64,000 nt of DNA from Selaginella tamariscina (taxonomy: Eukaryota; Streptophyta; Lycopodiopsida; Selaginellales; Selaginellaceae): assembly GCA_003024785.1 (NCBI GenBank), contig PUQB01000409.1, positions 62,001-126,000 on the forward strand, read 5' to 3'. The translations under genes and the position numbers were made by a program. Shown here in pieces: positions 1-11,111 of this stretch. Every line of letters starts with the position of its first letter. Within the stretch, counting starts at the first letter, position 1. The notes under the pieces were generated by a model. That model was not told where the DNA came from, ran no database searches, and was given only the letters and a program-made list of their open reading frames with translations.

Positions 1-583
1 TACTTCAGGTACGGACTGATGGCAATCGGTGTCAGGCGGTGGCATAAGCGGGTGAAGATCCTATCGTCCAGACCAACTACCCAAAGTATGAAGGACAGCA
101 CGCGTGGGGAGGCGCATAAATGTGACAGGCAGGACTCTGTCACCAGGCAGCAGACCAGTGGAAGAGCGCCACCTGTAGCTAGGGACTAGCGGTAGGTACC
201 CACTATATAAGTTGAAAGGCTGGTAGTGGGTCGGGGTCGTTTTAGGAGTCAAGTCTGCGTCTTATATCTTGCTCCCTGTCGGAGATAGTTTGTACTCAGA
301 CAGGCAATATATATCCATTTTCCTTCTATTCACCCCACAACGGGCACTCCCTGCTTGCCCCGACTCCTGGGCCCCGCAACACTCTCTGCCCAGTCATCTC
401 AGTAGAACTCCTCCTTTACCTGTACACGGACCCTCGCGGCGTCCAGGTAGAGGCCATCCAATACTTCCCATTACTCCTGAGGTAAGGCCCGCCTTCAAAG
501 TTGGACACCCTCAACAACGTCCTAGCGACCACTGCAGCTTCCTGAGAAGGACCACATCTGGCCTGCGGAGTCCCGACGACCAA
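1..583 (+). mobile_element. LTR-like fragment, truncated
   Basis: No conserved gene is visible. The stretch is richer in GC than its surroundings, has a TATATAAG box at about 204-211 followed by a transcribed-leader-like segment, and stops abruptly at the left boundary of the segmental duplication near 584. This looks like part of a retrotransposon LTR. It is an inference only, because neither the other end nor a primer binding site is in the window. The long frame at 269-787 crosses the duplication boundary and is unlikely to be a gene. Confidence 0.25.
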
Positions 584-2592
584 TTGTTCCTATACAACTT
601 TAGAAATTATACAAGTTTCTACACATGTTCATACATACGTGCGTGTATATGTGTACCTGAAAACAAGAACAATTCCAAGATAGTTCTGATGATTCCGCCA
701 GTACCTCCTATGTTCTCCGTAGTGAGTTCTAGAGCAAGATTGGTCAAAATATCAACTATTGTTTCTCGAAGAACAGGAAAAAGTTAACAATACTCAAGAA
801 TATTCCTCAAGTTCCGGATTGTATGGTCTTCACGCAGTACTCTACCTGGATAACCAGCTGCCATTGCAAAAGTCTTAGAAGTTGAAGAGATTTCTTCACT
901 ACCTTGCACCTGCACGCACACACGCATATGTAAGTTCAGGATATGCACAGATATTGTAGACATAAAGAAAGTTACCTATTTGGCTGCTCGAGTCCTTGCC
1001 GCTTTTGAGTTCAATCAAGCCCACTAGAATAGGAAGTAATCCTTCAGTGTTTGCAATTTTCACACAGTTTCGATGCTCTACAGCTACTCTTTTGAGAATG
1101 CAAAGACCAAGAAGCTGAAGATCTTCATCAGCACCTGCTATATAGAAAATTTCATTGTGTGTGTGTGGAGAGAGAGAGAGAGAGATTATGCATACTAGAA
1201 TATGGTGTGAGGAGTGGACTATGTTTTCAAGAGCTCCAGCAACTGCAACAATCCTGAAGGAGAGACTCCTTTGACGTGCAACATGGAAATGATACATGCT
1301 GAGACTAGACGAATTCTCTTTCATGATCCTCTTTCCAGTTAAGCATTTCGATAAGCAGCTTGACTACTCCAGGTTTAGTTCCAATCCGTCTCGCTGTCTT
1401 GTCTGCGTCTTTCCGGCTCAGAAATCCCAATAGAAGCGATGCCCCCTAGCTGCTCTTTGGCATCATTCTCCTGATTTATAAATATAATTAAAAATCAGAA
1501 ATGTTCAAGGTAAGGGTAAAAGTAAACAGTTATTGACATAGCATTTACCTGTATATCAATTGCAGAAGTGAGTAAAAGACACTCCCTTTAAGACATATAG
1601 AATACACTTCGTAAAAGAACCTCTTGATGTTACCAAGTTGGTCACACTTCAGCCGATCACATTTGTGTTGGCACTCGCTCATCTGATATTCCCAGTAACC
1701 TCGTTGAACGATGAAAATTACTGTTTCAGCAGACTTTGGCTTGATAAACCTTGCAACGGATAATCCAATATGTTAGTTAGTGTATATTGAAAATGTCTTA
1801 GTATATATATATATGTACTCTACTGAGATTATCCCTGTCTAAAACATCGTATACTGTATATTGGTTAGCTTAGGACTGAATCAGAAACACTATACACTTT
1901 TGTCTTTTTAACTAGCTATGTGAGCCTACGGTTAAAGCATTAATTTTACCTGCATATAATATAATAACGAGCTGATCCGATCGGCAGTGAGGAATGTTGC
2001 ACACGGCATGACAAATACCTTATGCTGGTTCACTTGTATGTCCTTGTCCTGGTAAGTTCTTCCTTGATATTCATTCTGGTTAGCAAAGAATGATGGACTT
2101 GGTGCGATCTAAAATGGACTTTGCTCGATCTTTAATCGAGAGTCGCGGTGCTGCTTGTTGCCATTCCAGTTCATGACTCCGGCTAAGATCCGATCCGAGT
2201 ACTTTCCATGACAAATGGATTGTATAATACAAATGAATTTAGACTTCAATGGTATTATTTAGCATCATTCAGTAAGAATAATAATGTTTTTCTGCATTAT
2301 ATTTTACAAGAACATACCTTCTGTAAGAAGCAGTACTGAGATGACCAGAAGTCATCACTTTCAAGGCTGCTAACAAAGCCTCCTAACAAAACAACAGTTG
2401 CCCATACAAATGCCACCTAATCCACTTGCAGCCTTTTCAAGTATAGCAAGCCTTAGAGCTACAAGCACAAGTGCACTTTCAGGCATTGGTATAAACACTT
2501 CAGAACTGTGTTTGTCCTCTTCTTGTTGTACAGATGGGACTTATAATTTCTGAACTTATGTTCTCATTTGATTCAATGTCGTAATTTGCCAT
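584..2592 (-). pseudogene. Broken copy of the BLE2-like ARM-repeat membrane protein gene
   Basis: This is nearly identical to exons 1-6 of the gene at 20699-23528, in the same orientation. The last two exons are missing, because homology begins only at about 584. Exon 1 starts at 2592 (MANYDIESNE) but has lost bases after the CTTGTTGTACAGATGGG stretch, shifting the frame and stopping near 2500. Exon 3 lacks internal segments that are present in the full copy, for example the part between the CAG at about 1721 and CTTTGGC. The frame is also disturbed in the ARM exons. It cannot make the full protein. An 8.3-kb transposon sits 0.3 kb upstream of its start. Confidence 0.85.
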
Positions 2593-2656
2593 GTATGGGT
2601 AAATTGTGAAATTACCACTCCGGTATGTACCACTTACGAATAACTTAGAGATGAAC

Positions 2657-2861
2657 TTTTGAGTTTTATAATATTCGTTGTATATAAGCATAATTTAGAA
2701 GAATACAGGGAAGCTGCAGAAATTACACCATTTAATTCACTTACGTTAAAAGAAATCGTTTTTGAGTTTTATAATATTCGTTGTATATAAGCATAATTTA
2801 GAAGAATACAGGGAAGCTGCAGAAATTACACCATTTAATTCACTTACGTTAAAGAAATCGT
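2657..2861. repeat. 103-bp tandem duplication upstream of the broken gene copy
   Basis: The segment starting TTTTGAGTTTTATAATATTC occurs twice head to tail, with a 103-bp unit and one base difference (TTAAAAG against TTAAAG). The full-length copy near 23580-23670 has the unit only once, so the duplication arose in this copy after the segmental duplication. Confidence 0.9.
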
Positions 2862-2880
2862 TTTGATCATTTGATTGGGA

Positions 2881-2925
2881 TTTTCTCGGGGGTCTCGGCG
2901 AAAAGGAGGCTCCGGCTCAGGAGGC
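2881..2925. repeat. Left target-site duplication and terminal inverted repeat
   Basis: TTTTCTCGG (2881-2889) is the target duplication. The element then starts GGGTCTCGGCGAAAAGGAGG. The reverse complement of the right end aligns through GGAGGCT and CAGGAGGC with gaps, so the repeats are short and diverged rather than of the long Mutator type. Confidence 0.75.
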
Positions 2926-2975
2926 TTCATATTATTCTAGTATATTCGCGGATATTCTAGGGTTATTCTAGCATA

Positions 2976-3005
2976 TTCTAGAATATTCTCAAGAATATTC
3001 TAGAA
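2976..3005. promoter_or_regulatory. Heat-shock-element-like array, left end of the element
   Basis: TTCTAGAATATTC, a 4-base break, then GAATATTCTAGAA gives two runs of alternating GAA and TTC triplets with exact 2-base spacing. This is the heat shock factor consensus (nGAAn in alternating orientation). The palindromes could instead be transposase binding sites. Function is inferred from pattern only. Confidence 0.5.
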
Positions 3006-3067
3006 TATATAAGTTTTTTTAATATGCCGACTGGCTTAATAAAACATTATCCTAAACCCTAAACCAT

Positions 3068-6000
3068 TTATCCTTGTAGCACCGGTGGGTCATGAACTCT
3101 GTTGCAATTCACCAGCAAACGGTGGACCTCCATCTCACTGAGCGATCGCCTTTGTAGAAAATATGTGACGTCCGGGTTCAAGCCAAGCACACGGCTATAG
3201 ACGAAGTACATGTGTACACATGGGCTCCAACTTTTGCTCTTCTGAAATGTAGAACAACTGCATGAAGGATAAGTATTAATAGTCACCTTTGCAGAGTCAT
3301 TTCCTGCCGACACAACGAAAGCCTCCTTCCGTCCTCTAGCTGTCACTTCAACATTTCGCACACAACCTAAAAACGTCTTGGCCTTGCGGAAATTCTTCTC
3401 TTGTTCCTTAGACATTTTTGTTGGAGTCCGGACCATACGTCCTTCGAAAGGTGGAATTGTTGTAGATCCAGCTCCACGTGGTGGCGATGGTGTTTTGTCC
3501 TTCTGACCCTCATCTACTCTTCCTGCCATCCCCTGTAAACCTTCCAGAACAAAGCCTGCATCCTGTAGTTCTCTGACCTCCTCACTTGTCAGCTTCGTTT
3601 CCTTGAGCACAGGCCAAACCGTTGGTGGTGTTGGAATTCGTGACCGAAGAATTTTGCCGTTTGGCCGCGTGAAACACCCTGAATCTTTTGGGCAGAACCA
3701 CATCATCTGTTGTACATACTCCTCATTCCCCAAGGCATCAATGTACATTCGTTTTCCATAGAATCCTGGTGCTGGCACTCTGCTTGGATAACCGATTGGT
3801 TTTCCACACAGAGCAGTTCCTTCCTGATTCATCCCCAAACACTTAACCTTACTGGATGCTCCGATTCGTCTGATGGCCCACTCTGTTTGAGCAATCTCTC
3901 TCTCCGAAACCTCTTCGAACCTTAACCTCTTTCTCCTGTTGTTTTGGACCACCCGCTCTGTGTACTCTACATCATGTCTGTGTGAACGTCGAGCATCAGA
4001 CTGTTCTGTTCCTGTGACTGTTCTCCTAACAGTTTGCACTCGAACGTTAGTGGTACTCGTGAACTCCGGGCTGGTCAAGTGTTCCTCGCCTTCCACCAGA
4101 TTGATAATTGTTGATGGAGATACACTTTTCCCCTCAGAGAGTTTGCGTTGCACTCGTTTCAACAGAGTTTCCTTCGAAGGCCCTGACCCTGTATACCTCC
4201 CTTCTATTGCCGCTTTCACCTTCGCACTCTGCATAACTGCATCGGTGAGGTCTAACATTGTCGCCTCCAGCAGTGGTACTCTTTTGGCCAATCTTGCTCT
4301 TCTTGCTCGCGTGAATCACTTCAGCATTGTTTGTAGTTGGAACGCTCGCGAGTCCTTCTTCTGTCATGTCTCCCAGTTCCGCCATGGAGATGGTCCTCAT
4401 GCCTGATCCACCAAGACAGCCATGTCTTCAAAGCTCGAATGTTTGACGCTCGTCCTTCCCAAAAAGACTCGAGAATTGCCAGTTGTTCTTTCTTAGATTG
4501 TTCATTCAGTGCTGCAGGCCAGGCACGAGCAAGCTTCATGTGTTCTTCGCGATGTTCTTCTGCGATCCATTTCTTTGTCACCTGACGCACGGATTGCATA
4601 AAGTGAAACAGACAGCTTCTTTCCCTCCCTTTCATCTTTGCTCCGTTGTTGAATACTTGGCGCAAGGCTATCCATATCGCTCCAGCCTCATCCGACATGA
4701 AACCAGCAAAGTTGACATTCTCCAAACCCTGCTTCTTACAAACCTCTAGCATTGTGTTCAAGAACTTCAGCACTGCAACATTATCTTCGCGTAAAGCTAT
4801 AGTCACCATGGATCTGACACTGCAAGAGAGCGTTAGATAACGAAGATTAGAAAGTGTTATGAAGAGTTTTACAACTTACAATGGGTCATAAAGGTGTATT
4901 CCAATTGTCGCCCAGTCTGGTATGCGGTGCGTGTGGTCCAGAACAACCCATTGATCATGAAGGTCTCCTCCACTTTGACACCTTCTGATGTACTCAACTC
5001 CTGAACCCGGTCCCTCAACTGTCATTTTGAAGATCAGAGGCTGCTCCTCAGCACCATGCAGTTCCATCCCTGGAACATGTATGACGTGAATGAAAGGTAT
5101 TGGCAGCTTTGTCTTCAGCTCCAGAAGACCCTCGTAACCCTCTCTAAAGTGTGTCTCCTTCTGTCTTGATTGTGTAATCCAGTCCCGAGTCCTAAAGAAA
5201 AGGTCACGTCAGTGTGTAGAGATCTAAAGAAAAATACCTTCGATGGTTTGTTAGAGGTTCAAGTTTTGAGAGTAAACCAGTGTACGAGACTTCTCCTTCT
5301 TCCTTGAAAAGTTCTTCAAAGATGAGCTCACGCGCGCTTGAAACTCAATCACTCGTTGATTGGTTCGCGGACTGCTCTTTACCACGTTGCTGACACTAGA
5401 TCTGGCTCGCTGAACGTTTGAAGCTGACACTGAGGGGCTGACTGGATGCTGATGAACACCTCTGTGAATGAACAACCTTGTAAAAGAAATGTCGTCTGGC
5501 AGAATGTAGTACACATAAGCCGGACAAGTGTGCACCAGCAATGGCTCCTCTCCACAATGCTTACATTTTATGCCTATTACTTTGCCTGTCTCAGTTGTCT
5601 TTGCCTTCTCCACAGCACCCTTGAAGTGACATTCATTTGCTTTCTTCTCAAAAGCCAAGTAGGGGCAGGTAGGATTGATGCATTGGAGATGTCCGACACA
5701 TGAACTTCGACTGACTCGCGCCGGAACATGCCAGTGTGTTGTGCTCGGGTGTGTCCAATGGTAGCAGCCATCCTTGCGATTCATCCCCGAGTACTTCTCT
5801 GTGCTTTCTGTCTTAGGGGGAAGTTCGTAAATGACATTTCCATTGTATATCTGCGGTAGTTCAGAGACTCGTTTAACTTCAGACGAACCAATGAGATCCT
5901 TCCCTATCCTACATTTGTCTGCTCTTAGAAGACACACCAGCATGGATTCCTCACGCTCCTCTGTCCGCAACCTGAACAACGGGCCCTTTGCCGGGCACAA

Positions 6001-6216
6001 TGTGTAAAAGACAAACTGGTTTGATGCATTGCCTTCTGGTAACAACTCCACATCTTCTCCAGAACTCGCAGAAACTGACATCAATTGAACCACATGTATA
6101 CTGAACCAACAAGGAATGTTGAAAGCAATGTGAAGATCATGTTCAAACACAAAAGCATTTCCATCTTCATCGACTGGGAAATCTTTGTCAATGCCTTCAT
6201 AGGTAACTCTGGCCAT
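3068..6216 (-). CDS. Mutator-like transposase with zinc-binding N-terminus and SWIM finger (several exons)
   Basis: The protein begins at 6216 (MARVTYEGID) and ends at 3068. The N-terminal exon (6216-5251) has a Cys-rich block with CINPTC, CKHCGEE and GVHQHP, probably a DNA-binding zinc finger. The next exons hold WVVLDHTH, then FMSDEAGAIW about 60 residues later and a CLFHFMQ motif, the usual DDE-type arrangement of Mutator-like transposases. The C-terminal part (407 residues, 4291-3068) ends with a SWIM finger, SCSCSTFQ to CVHMYF. One intron runs from about 4877 back to about 4811 (GTAAGT to CAG); another lies near 5190-5250. Two one-base frame changes near 4400 and 4280 break the open frame although the protein context continues. 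It would bind and cut the element's own ends. Confidence 0.75.
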
Positions 6217-6711
6217 GACAACGCAAGGAGAAAGCTCGGTGGTTTAGGAAAGCAAAGCAAAAGATTAAACACACTTTCCCAAAAAAAAATTACAATCGTT
6301 ATAATAAACGTGAATACACGTTTGTATATAATTAATTCTATGCTGCCCAGCTCACAGTGTTCTTAATGATGTCCTCTCTAGTATCACCGATTTAATTTAA
6401 TTTCTACCTTTTATGATTTGAAATATCTTCACATTTACCAATTATTCACATATTTTAAAATAAACCCTAAATATTAATGTCACATTTATTCCGTAGGGTT
6501 CACTGTTTTCATTGCGGCTAGGGTTTTTTGGTAGATAGGGTTTACTGTTTCCATTGCGGCTAGGGTTCTTTCAATCTCAGATCTGTTTCCACTGCGGCAG
6601 ATCCAGAGGGTTTCTTCAATCTCAGATCTCAGAGTTACGGTTTCCACTGCGGCGCCATCCATTTCGACTCGATTCGTGCAGCGCCCAAGTATAACAATGG
6701 AGATTTCTGTG
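6217..6711. promoter_or_regulatory. Divergent promoter region with short repeats
   Basis: The stretch lies between the transposase start and the first exon-like unit of the plus-strand gene. It is AT-rich to about 6480. Then a unit containing TTCCATTGCGGCTAGGGTT recurs about three to four times (6496-6650), interleaved with two copies of TCTTTCAATCTCAGATCT-like text. It probably holds the promoters of both genes. No clear TATA box was assigned. Confidence 0.5.
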
Positions 6712-7662
6712 CCGATTTAGATTCGGCACCATCCTGCTCAGCCGGCGGCCACAAGGTATGTGTAATTTCTGTATTTTATGATTTGCGCTCAAAGTATTTC
6801 TTTTTCCAGAGATATAGGGTCTTCTTATTTGTGCCGACTGAGAGCAACGGCACCATCCTGGTTCAGTCGGCAAACACAAGGTATCGTCGATTTATTTATT
6901 TTTTTCCTTGCGGCTCAAGTATACGTGTCACAATGTTTTTTTTCAGAGTTAATGGGTCTTTCCATTTGTGCCGACTGAGAGTGACGGCACCATCCTGGTT
7001 CAGTCGGCAAAAACAAGGTATTTTCGATTTGTTTTTTTTTGCTTTCTGGCTCAAGTATTCGTATCACAAGGTTTTTTTTTCAGAGTTAATGGGTCTTCCC
7101 ATTTGTGCCGACTGAGAGTGACGGCACCATCCTAGTTCAGTCGGCAGCCACAAGGTATGTTCGATATATTTATTTTTTGCTTTCTGGATCAGTATTCGTA
7201 TCACATTGTTTTTTTTCAGAGTTAATGTGTCTTCTCATTTGTGCCGACTGAGAGTGACGGCACCATCCTTCTTCAGTCGGCAGCCACAAGGTATTTTGAA
7301 TTTGTTTATATTTTGCTTGCGGCTCAAGTATCCGTATAACAATGTTTTTTTTCAGAGTTATAGTGTCTTCCCATTTGTGCCGACTGAGAGTGACGGCACC
7401 ATCCTTCTTCAGTCGGCAGCCACAAGGTATTTTGAATTAGTTTTTTTTTTTTGCGTCTCAAGTATTTCTTTTAAAACAGTTAATGGGTCTTCCCATTTGT
7501 GCCGTCTGAGAGGGACGGCACCATCCTATCTCAGTCGGCACCATTATCTCTTCAGTGCCGTCTGACAGAGTCGGCACAAACTATCTCAGTCGGCAGGTTT
7601 TTTTCTACATCTCTCTGCCGACTGAGAGGGTCGGCAGCATCTAGCTTGAGTCGGCAGCCACA
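6712..7662 (+). repeat. Tandem array of exon-like units in the leader of the methyltransferase gene
   Basis: Five near-identical units of about 137 bp follow a diverged first unit and precede a compound last one. Each has a poly-T stretch ending TTTCAGAG, a block of about 71 bp (AGTTAATGGGTCTTCCC onward), and then ACAAGGTA. These look like a 3' splice site, a small exon and a 5' splice site. Each block contains TGCCGACTGA and, about 40 bases later, its inverse TCAGTCGGCA, with an inner CGGCACC, so the RNA could fold into a hairpin. The final unit (about 7480-7662) stacks three hairpins, then an intron leads to the ATG at 7739. Splicing is an inference. Confidence 0.7.
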
Positions 7663-7738
7663 AGGTTAGTCATCTTTGTTTGTTTTTTTATTTTCTCCTC
7701 ATCAATTGACTTGTGTGTTTCTTTCCAGAGTTTACAAA

Positions 7739-10700
7739 ATGGTGAGAGCTTCAAAACGTCTACTAGAGACTGCGCCTGATGAAGAGCCACGGGAAGAGAA
7801 GAGGATATCGAAGCAGAAGCGAGGCAAGAGAGGAGAACCATCTAATGTAGCAAAGGAGGATCCTCCAGTGACTCAGTCTGGAGTAGTAGCAGTTGAGCAA
7901 GAACAGCCTCCACCAACAATCACAGATTTCCCGGAGAGCTCGTCGCAGTTGCCTCCTTCATCCGCTGAGGTTGCAGTCCTGAACGAGCAAGTGCAGATGA
8001 CAGAGGCAGCTGAAGCTAGCGAGGACGACTTGGAGGAGGCAGTCAGCAAAAAGAGAGGCCGCGGGAAAGCTGATTCAAAAGGCAAGAAGGCGAAGAGCGA
8101 TAAGGAGCCGAAGGAGTTATACAGCATACCGGCTGCATTTGGAGAGCTCAGCAAACCTGCTCGACAAAATTACTATCAAGGGACTTGGTGATCCTCCTGA
8201 TGTGCCCATCTGCAGAATACATTCCAACGAGGTGGTTCGACGAGTGAACCCAGGGGACTTGGACAGGCTGGTGTCATCGTTGAAGAAGGCTGGTTATCTA
8301 CGCAACACGGCCTTGTTCATTCTGTCCATCGGAGATCGACTCACTGCTGAGGAGCTATCGGAGCTGTCGAAGGACACGATTCAGTACGAGCAGCACCGGT
8401 CTTTCGAGCAAGCTCTTACTCAGCCGGAGTACAAACAGTGGGCTTCAAGGCTCTCAAACAGGAAGTTTAGCTGCTGGGACGGGAACCATAGGCTACAGGC
8501 TTTGCAGAAGCTGTACCGAGAGGATGCAGAGGACAACCAGCGATGGGCTATTCGCGTTCGATCGAGTTTCATCTCCACGGAGAACCTCGACATTCTTCAA
8601 CTGGTTTCGATGTTCCAATCGATTAACATGTGAGTATTTTCTTTTCTTTTTGTTAAGAGTTTAGACTTACAGTTTCGTTGAACAGATCTTCAGCAACATC
8701 TGTGGAAACAACGCTACCACATATTCTCCTCGCTGTAAAGGCGGTCTGCACTAGTACAGAAGGAACTCAGAAAATCCTCGAGTCACTCACGGAGGTTGAT
8801 CGTCTTGAGGTGCGGAAGTGGAAGGAGAGTTCATCAGGAAAGACGGCTTGGCATCCTCTTCCGAACCTGATCTGCGCAAAGATACTTTTCAAGGTAACCT
8901 CCGATTTAATTTATAGGAAAGAAATTTTTAACTTGTTCTATGTGCAGAACGAGATCGACGATGATCTCGACAGAGCAGTCACCAGTGCTAAGGGCAATCC
9001 ACAGGTTGAGGTGAACCTAAAGCTAGTGTACAAGAAGCATGACAAGCGTATGCACAAGTTCCTCTCCATCATAGACCCAGACTTGGGGGAGGAGTGGTTC
9101 CAGAAGGTGACAAACATCTCTCATAAGCAGTGTCGCTGGATGGGCATTGAGAAGCTGTATGCGATGTCAAGGGCGAAGATTCCAAACATGCTGCGACTCC
9201 GATACCTCAACAAGCTCACCCGTCTCGAATCCAAGGCAGAACAACAGACACTTGGGCTACCGGGCATGCAGGACAAAGAGTGGATCAAGTGGTTCACCTT
9301 GGACTTATATTGGAAGGCTGTGCGCGAGGAAGCCATTCAGATCCTTAAGGGGTTGCGAGAGGATGGTGAAGAAGTTGGAACGGATGTCGACTTCATGAGC
9401 TGGTTTGACGAGATGAGAATTCGGAGCAAGTGCCTGGTCTTTCAGCCCTTCCATGACTGCATACGGTTCACTTATTCGATGGAGCCGAATGAGTTTCTGG
9501 AGCGTGAGGAATCTGCGCGTCGGATGATATGGAGGTAAGCTTTCAATCCAGCATTGCTACTGTCTGACTTTGTGTTGCAGGTTCATACTGGCGAAGCAAA
9601 TGACACCGTCCCATACGATGAAGCTGTGGACAGATCATACAAGCGAGCCTCACATGTGGTCGAAGAGCAGAGGAGCTCTAACACCGTTCGAACGGGAGCA
9701 TGTTCCATTCTGGCTCGACTGTCCGTCGCAACAGCCACCAGCTTGGGAGAGCACACTATTCGACATGCACGCCAATGATCTACCAGCGATTGTTTGGGAG
9801 CCAGAAGAAGTAGAGGCTATCAAGAAGAGCAAGATGAAGAAGACGGTGCGGAAGACAACTACACCTGCAAAGGGATCGGGAGCGGGACCAAGCTCTTCTA
9901 CAGCACCTCCGCCGCATTCGACTTTACAATCAATGAGGTACAGCCACTTGTAGCTAGTTTGGACATCAAGGACGACCTGATGACCTTCATCCCGACCCTG
10001 GCTGCATCCCGTGGATCCTACGACCTAGCTGTGTGCGACATGGAGGAGATGAGCAGGTCTTTCTTCGAGCCAGGTGCTTCCCAGACAGAGGTGTACACCA
10101 AGCTCCGAGAACAGGTTGACAGACTACATACGGTTGAGTCACACACAAACGTTGTTCCAGGAAGTGGTAGGTGAATACGGCTTCAACCTCATCATCCTCG
10201 ACTTGCCCAATGAGCTTGTATATGGAGGTGCTAGCATCAACAAGGACATTGTGCAGCTAGATCCGGTGAAGTTTGAGGAGGCCTTGCAGTTCAGTGGAAT
10301 GCACTTGGCAGCGAGTGGTTTCATGGTCGTCTTCGCGAGTTCTCCTTCTGTTTCGGCGGTGATTCAGGCGGCTGCAGTAATCAACTTGGAGGTTGCAGGG
10401 ACTTACAGCGTCTACCGTGCACGAGGCTGGGGATACCGTGACAAAATTAAGGTAAGCTAGCTATTCAAGTTCAAGTTTAACTTGGTCTATGTGGCAGGAT
10501 AACTTGTTAGTTCTCTTGGTGCTGCAAAGCTCTGAGAAGAAGTCGAAGAGGCCAAACCCTCTGGCGTTGACGAACACGATCCTCGTCGACACTGCCGACC
10601 GTTATCAGGAGGCTTGGTAAGGAAGTGCTTTGCTATGTTTATCCTAATGGAAGATTGTGCAGGATTATGATTCAACCGAAGAGTGTTCGACTCATGCAGC

Positions 10701-10960
10701 TTTTGATCGAGCGTCTCAGTAGACCTGGCGACCTAGTCTGGGATATTGGTTCCGGAACCGGGTCATCATTGTTAGCTGCCGTCGAGCTCGGAAGGAATAT
10801 TATAGGAACCGAGAAGAGTTTCGAACTCTCTAGGTTGGCAACAAACAAGCTTGCAGAGAACATTAGACCAGAAGAGTTACCTACTCAAACACCTCCACGT
10901 CCAAGCGTAACTGGTGGTTCGAGAACTGCAGCTTTACTTAAGATGAAGAAGAAACTTTAG
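7739..10960 (+). CDS. ParB-like nuclease domain fused to an amino-DNA methyltransferase
   Basis: The start is MVRASKRLLE at 7739, right after an intron ending TTTCCAG. Residues 1-140 are charged and lysine-rich, probably for nuclear entry. Then comes a ParB/Srx-like domain (PVICR-style strand, SLKKAGYLRN, and the core CWDGNHRLQAL). A long middle region without recognised family follows. The C-terminus is an N4/N6-type DNA methyltransferase with order motif IV then I: LIILDLPNELVYG in the place of the DPPY loop, then WDIGSGTGSSLLAAVELGR binding AdoMet, followed by NIIGTEKS. Introns of 45-60 bp lie at about 8632-8684, 8893-8947, 9535-9580, 10452-10498 and 10617-10662. One-base frame changes occur near 8160, 9900 and 10125. 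The DLPN loop departs from the usual (D/N/S)PP(Y/F/W), so activity is uncertain. ParB-methylase fusions are known from phages and bacteria. Confidence 0.75.
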
Positions 10961-11072
10961 CTAATGTATATTGAGTAATAAATTAAGCTAATATAAAAAA
11001 AATTAAAAAGAAATACAACAGTTTTAATAGAATTCTTTTTTGCCGACTGAGGCCAATACTGCCGACCAGAAA

Positions 11073-11110
11073 GAATATTCCAAAATATTCTAGAATATTC
11101 TTGAATATTC
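11073..11110. promoter_or_regulatory. Heat-shock-element-like array, right end of the element
   Basis: Eight consecutive triplets (GAA, TTC, AAA, TTC, GAA, TTC, GAA, TTC) occur at exact 2-base spacing, and only one (AAA) departs from the alternating GAA/TTC rule. It mirrors the array at the left end. As on the left, it could recruit heat shock factors or the element's own transposase. Confidence 0.5.
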
Positions 11111-11111
11111 G

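Noticed and set aside
269-787. 172-residue open frame on the plus strand
   Set aside because: It crosses the left boundary of the segmental duplication and antisense intron/exon sequence of the pseudogene, with no family features.
6783-7565. Repeated plus-strand frames reading VPTES / LCRLRVTAPS
   Set aside because: The period of the leader array (about 137 bp) creates similar short frames. They are not continuous, and splice-like sites fit better than coding.
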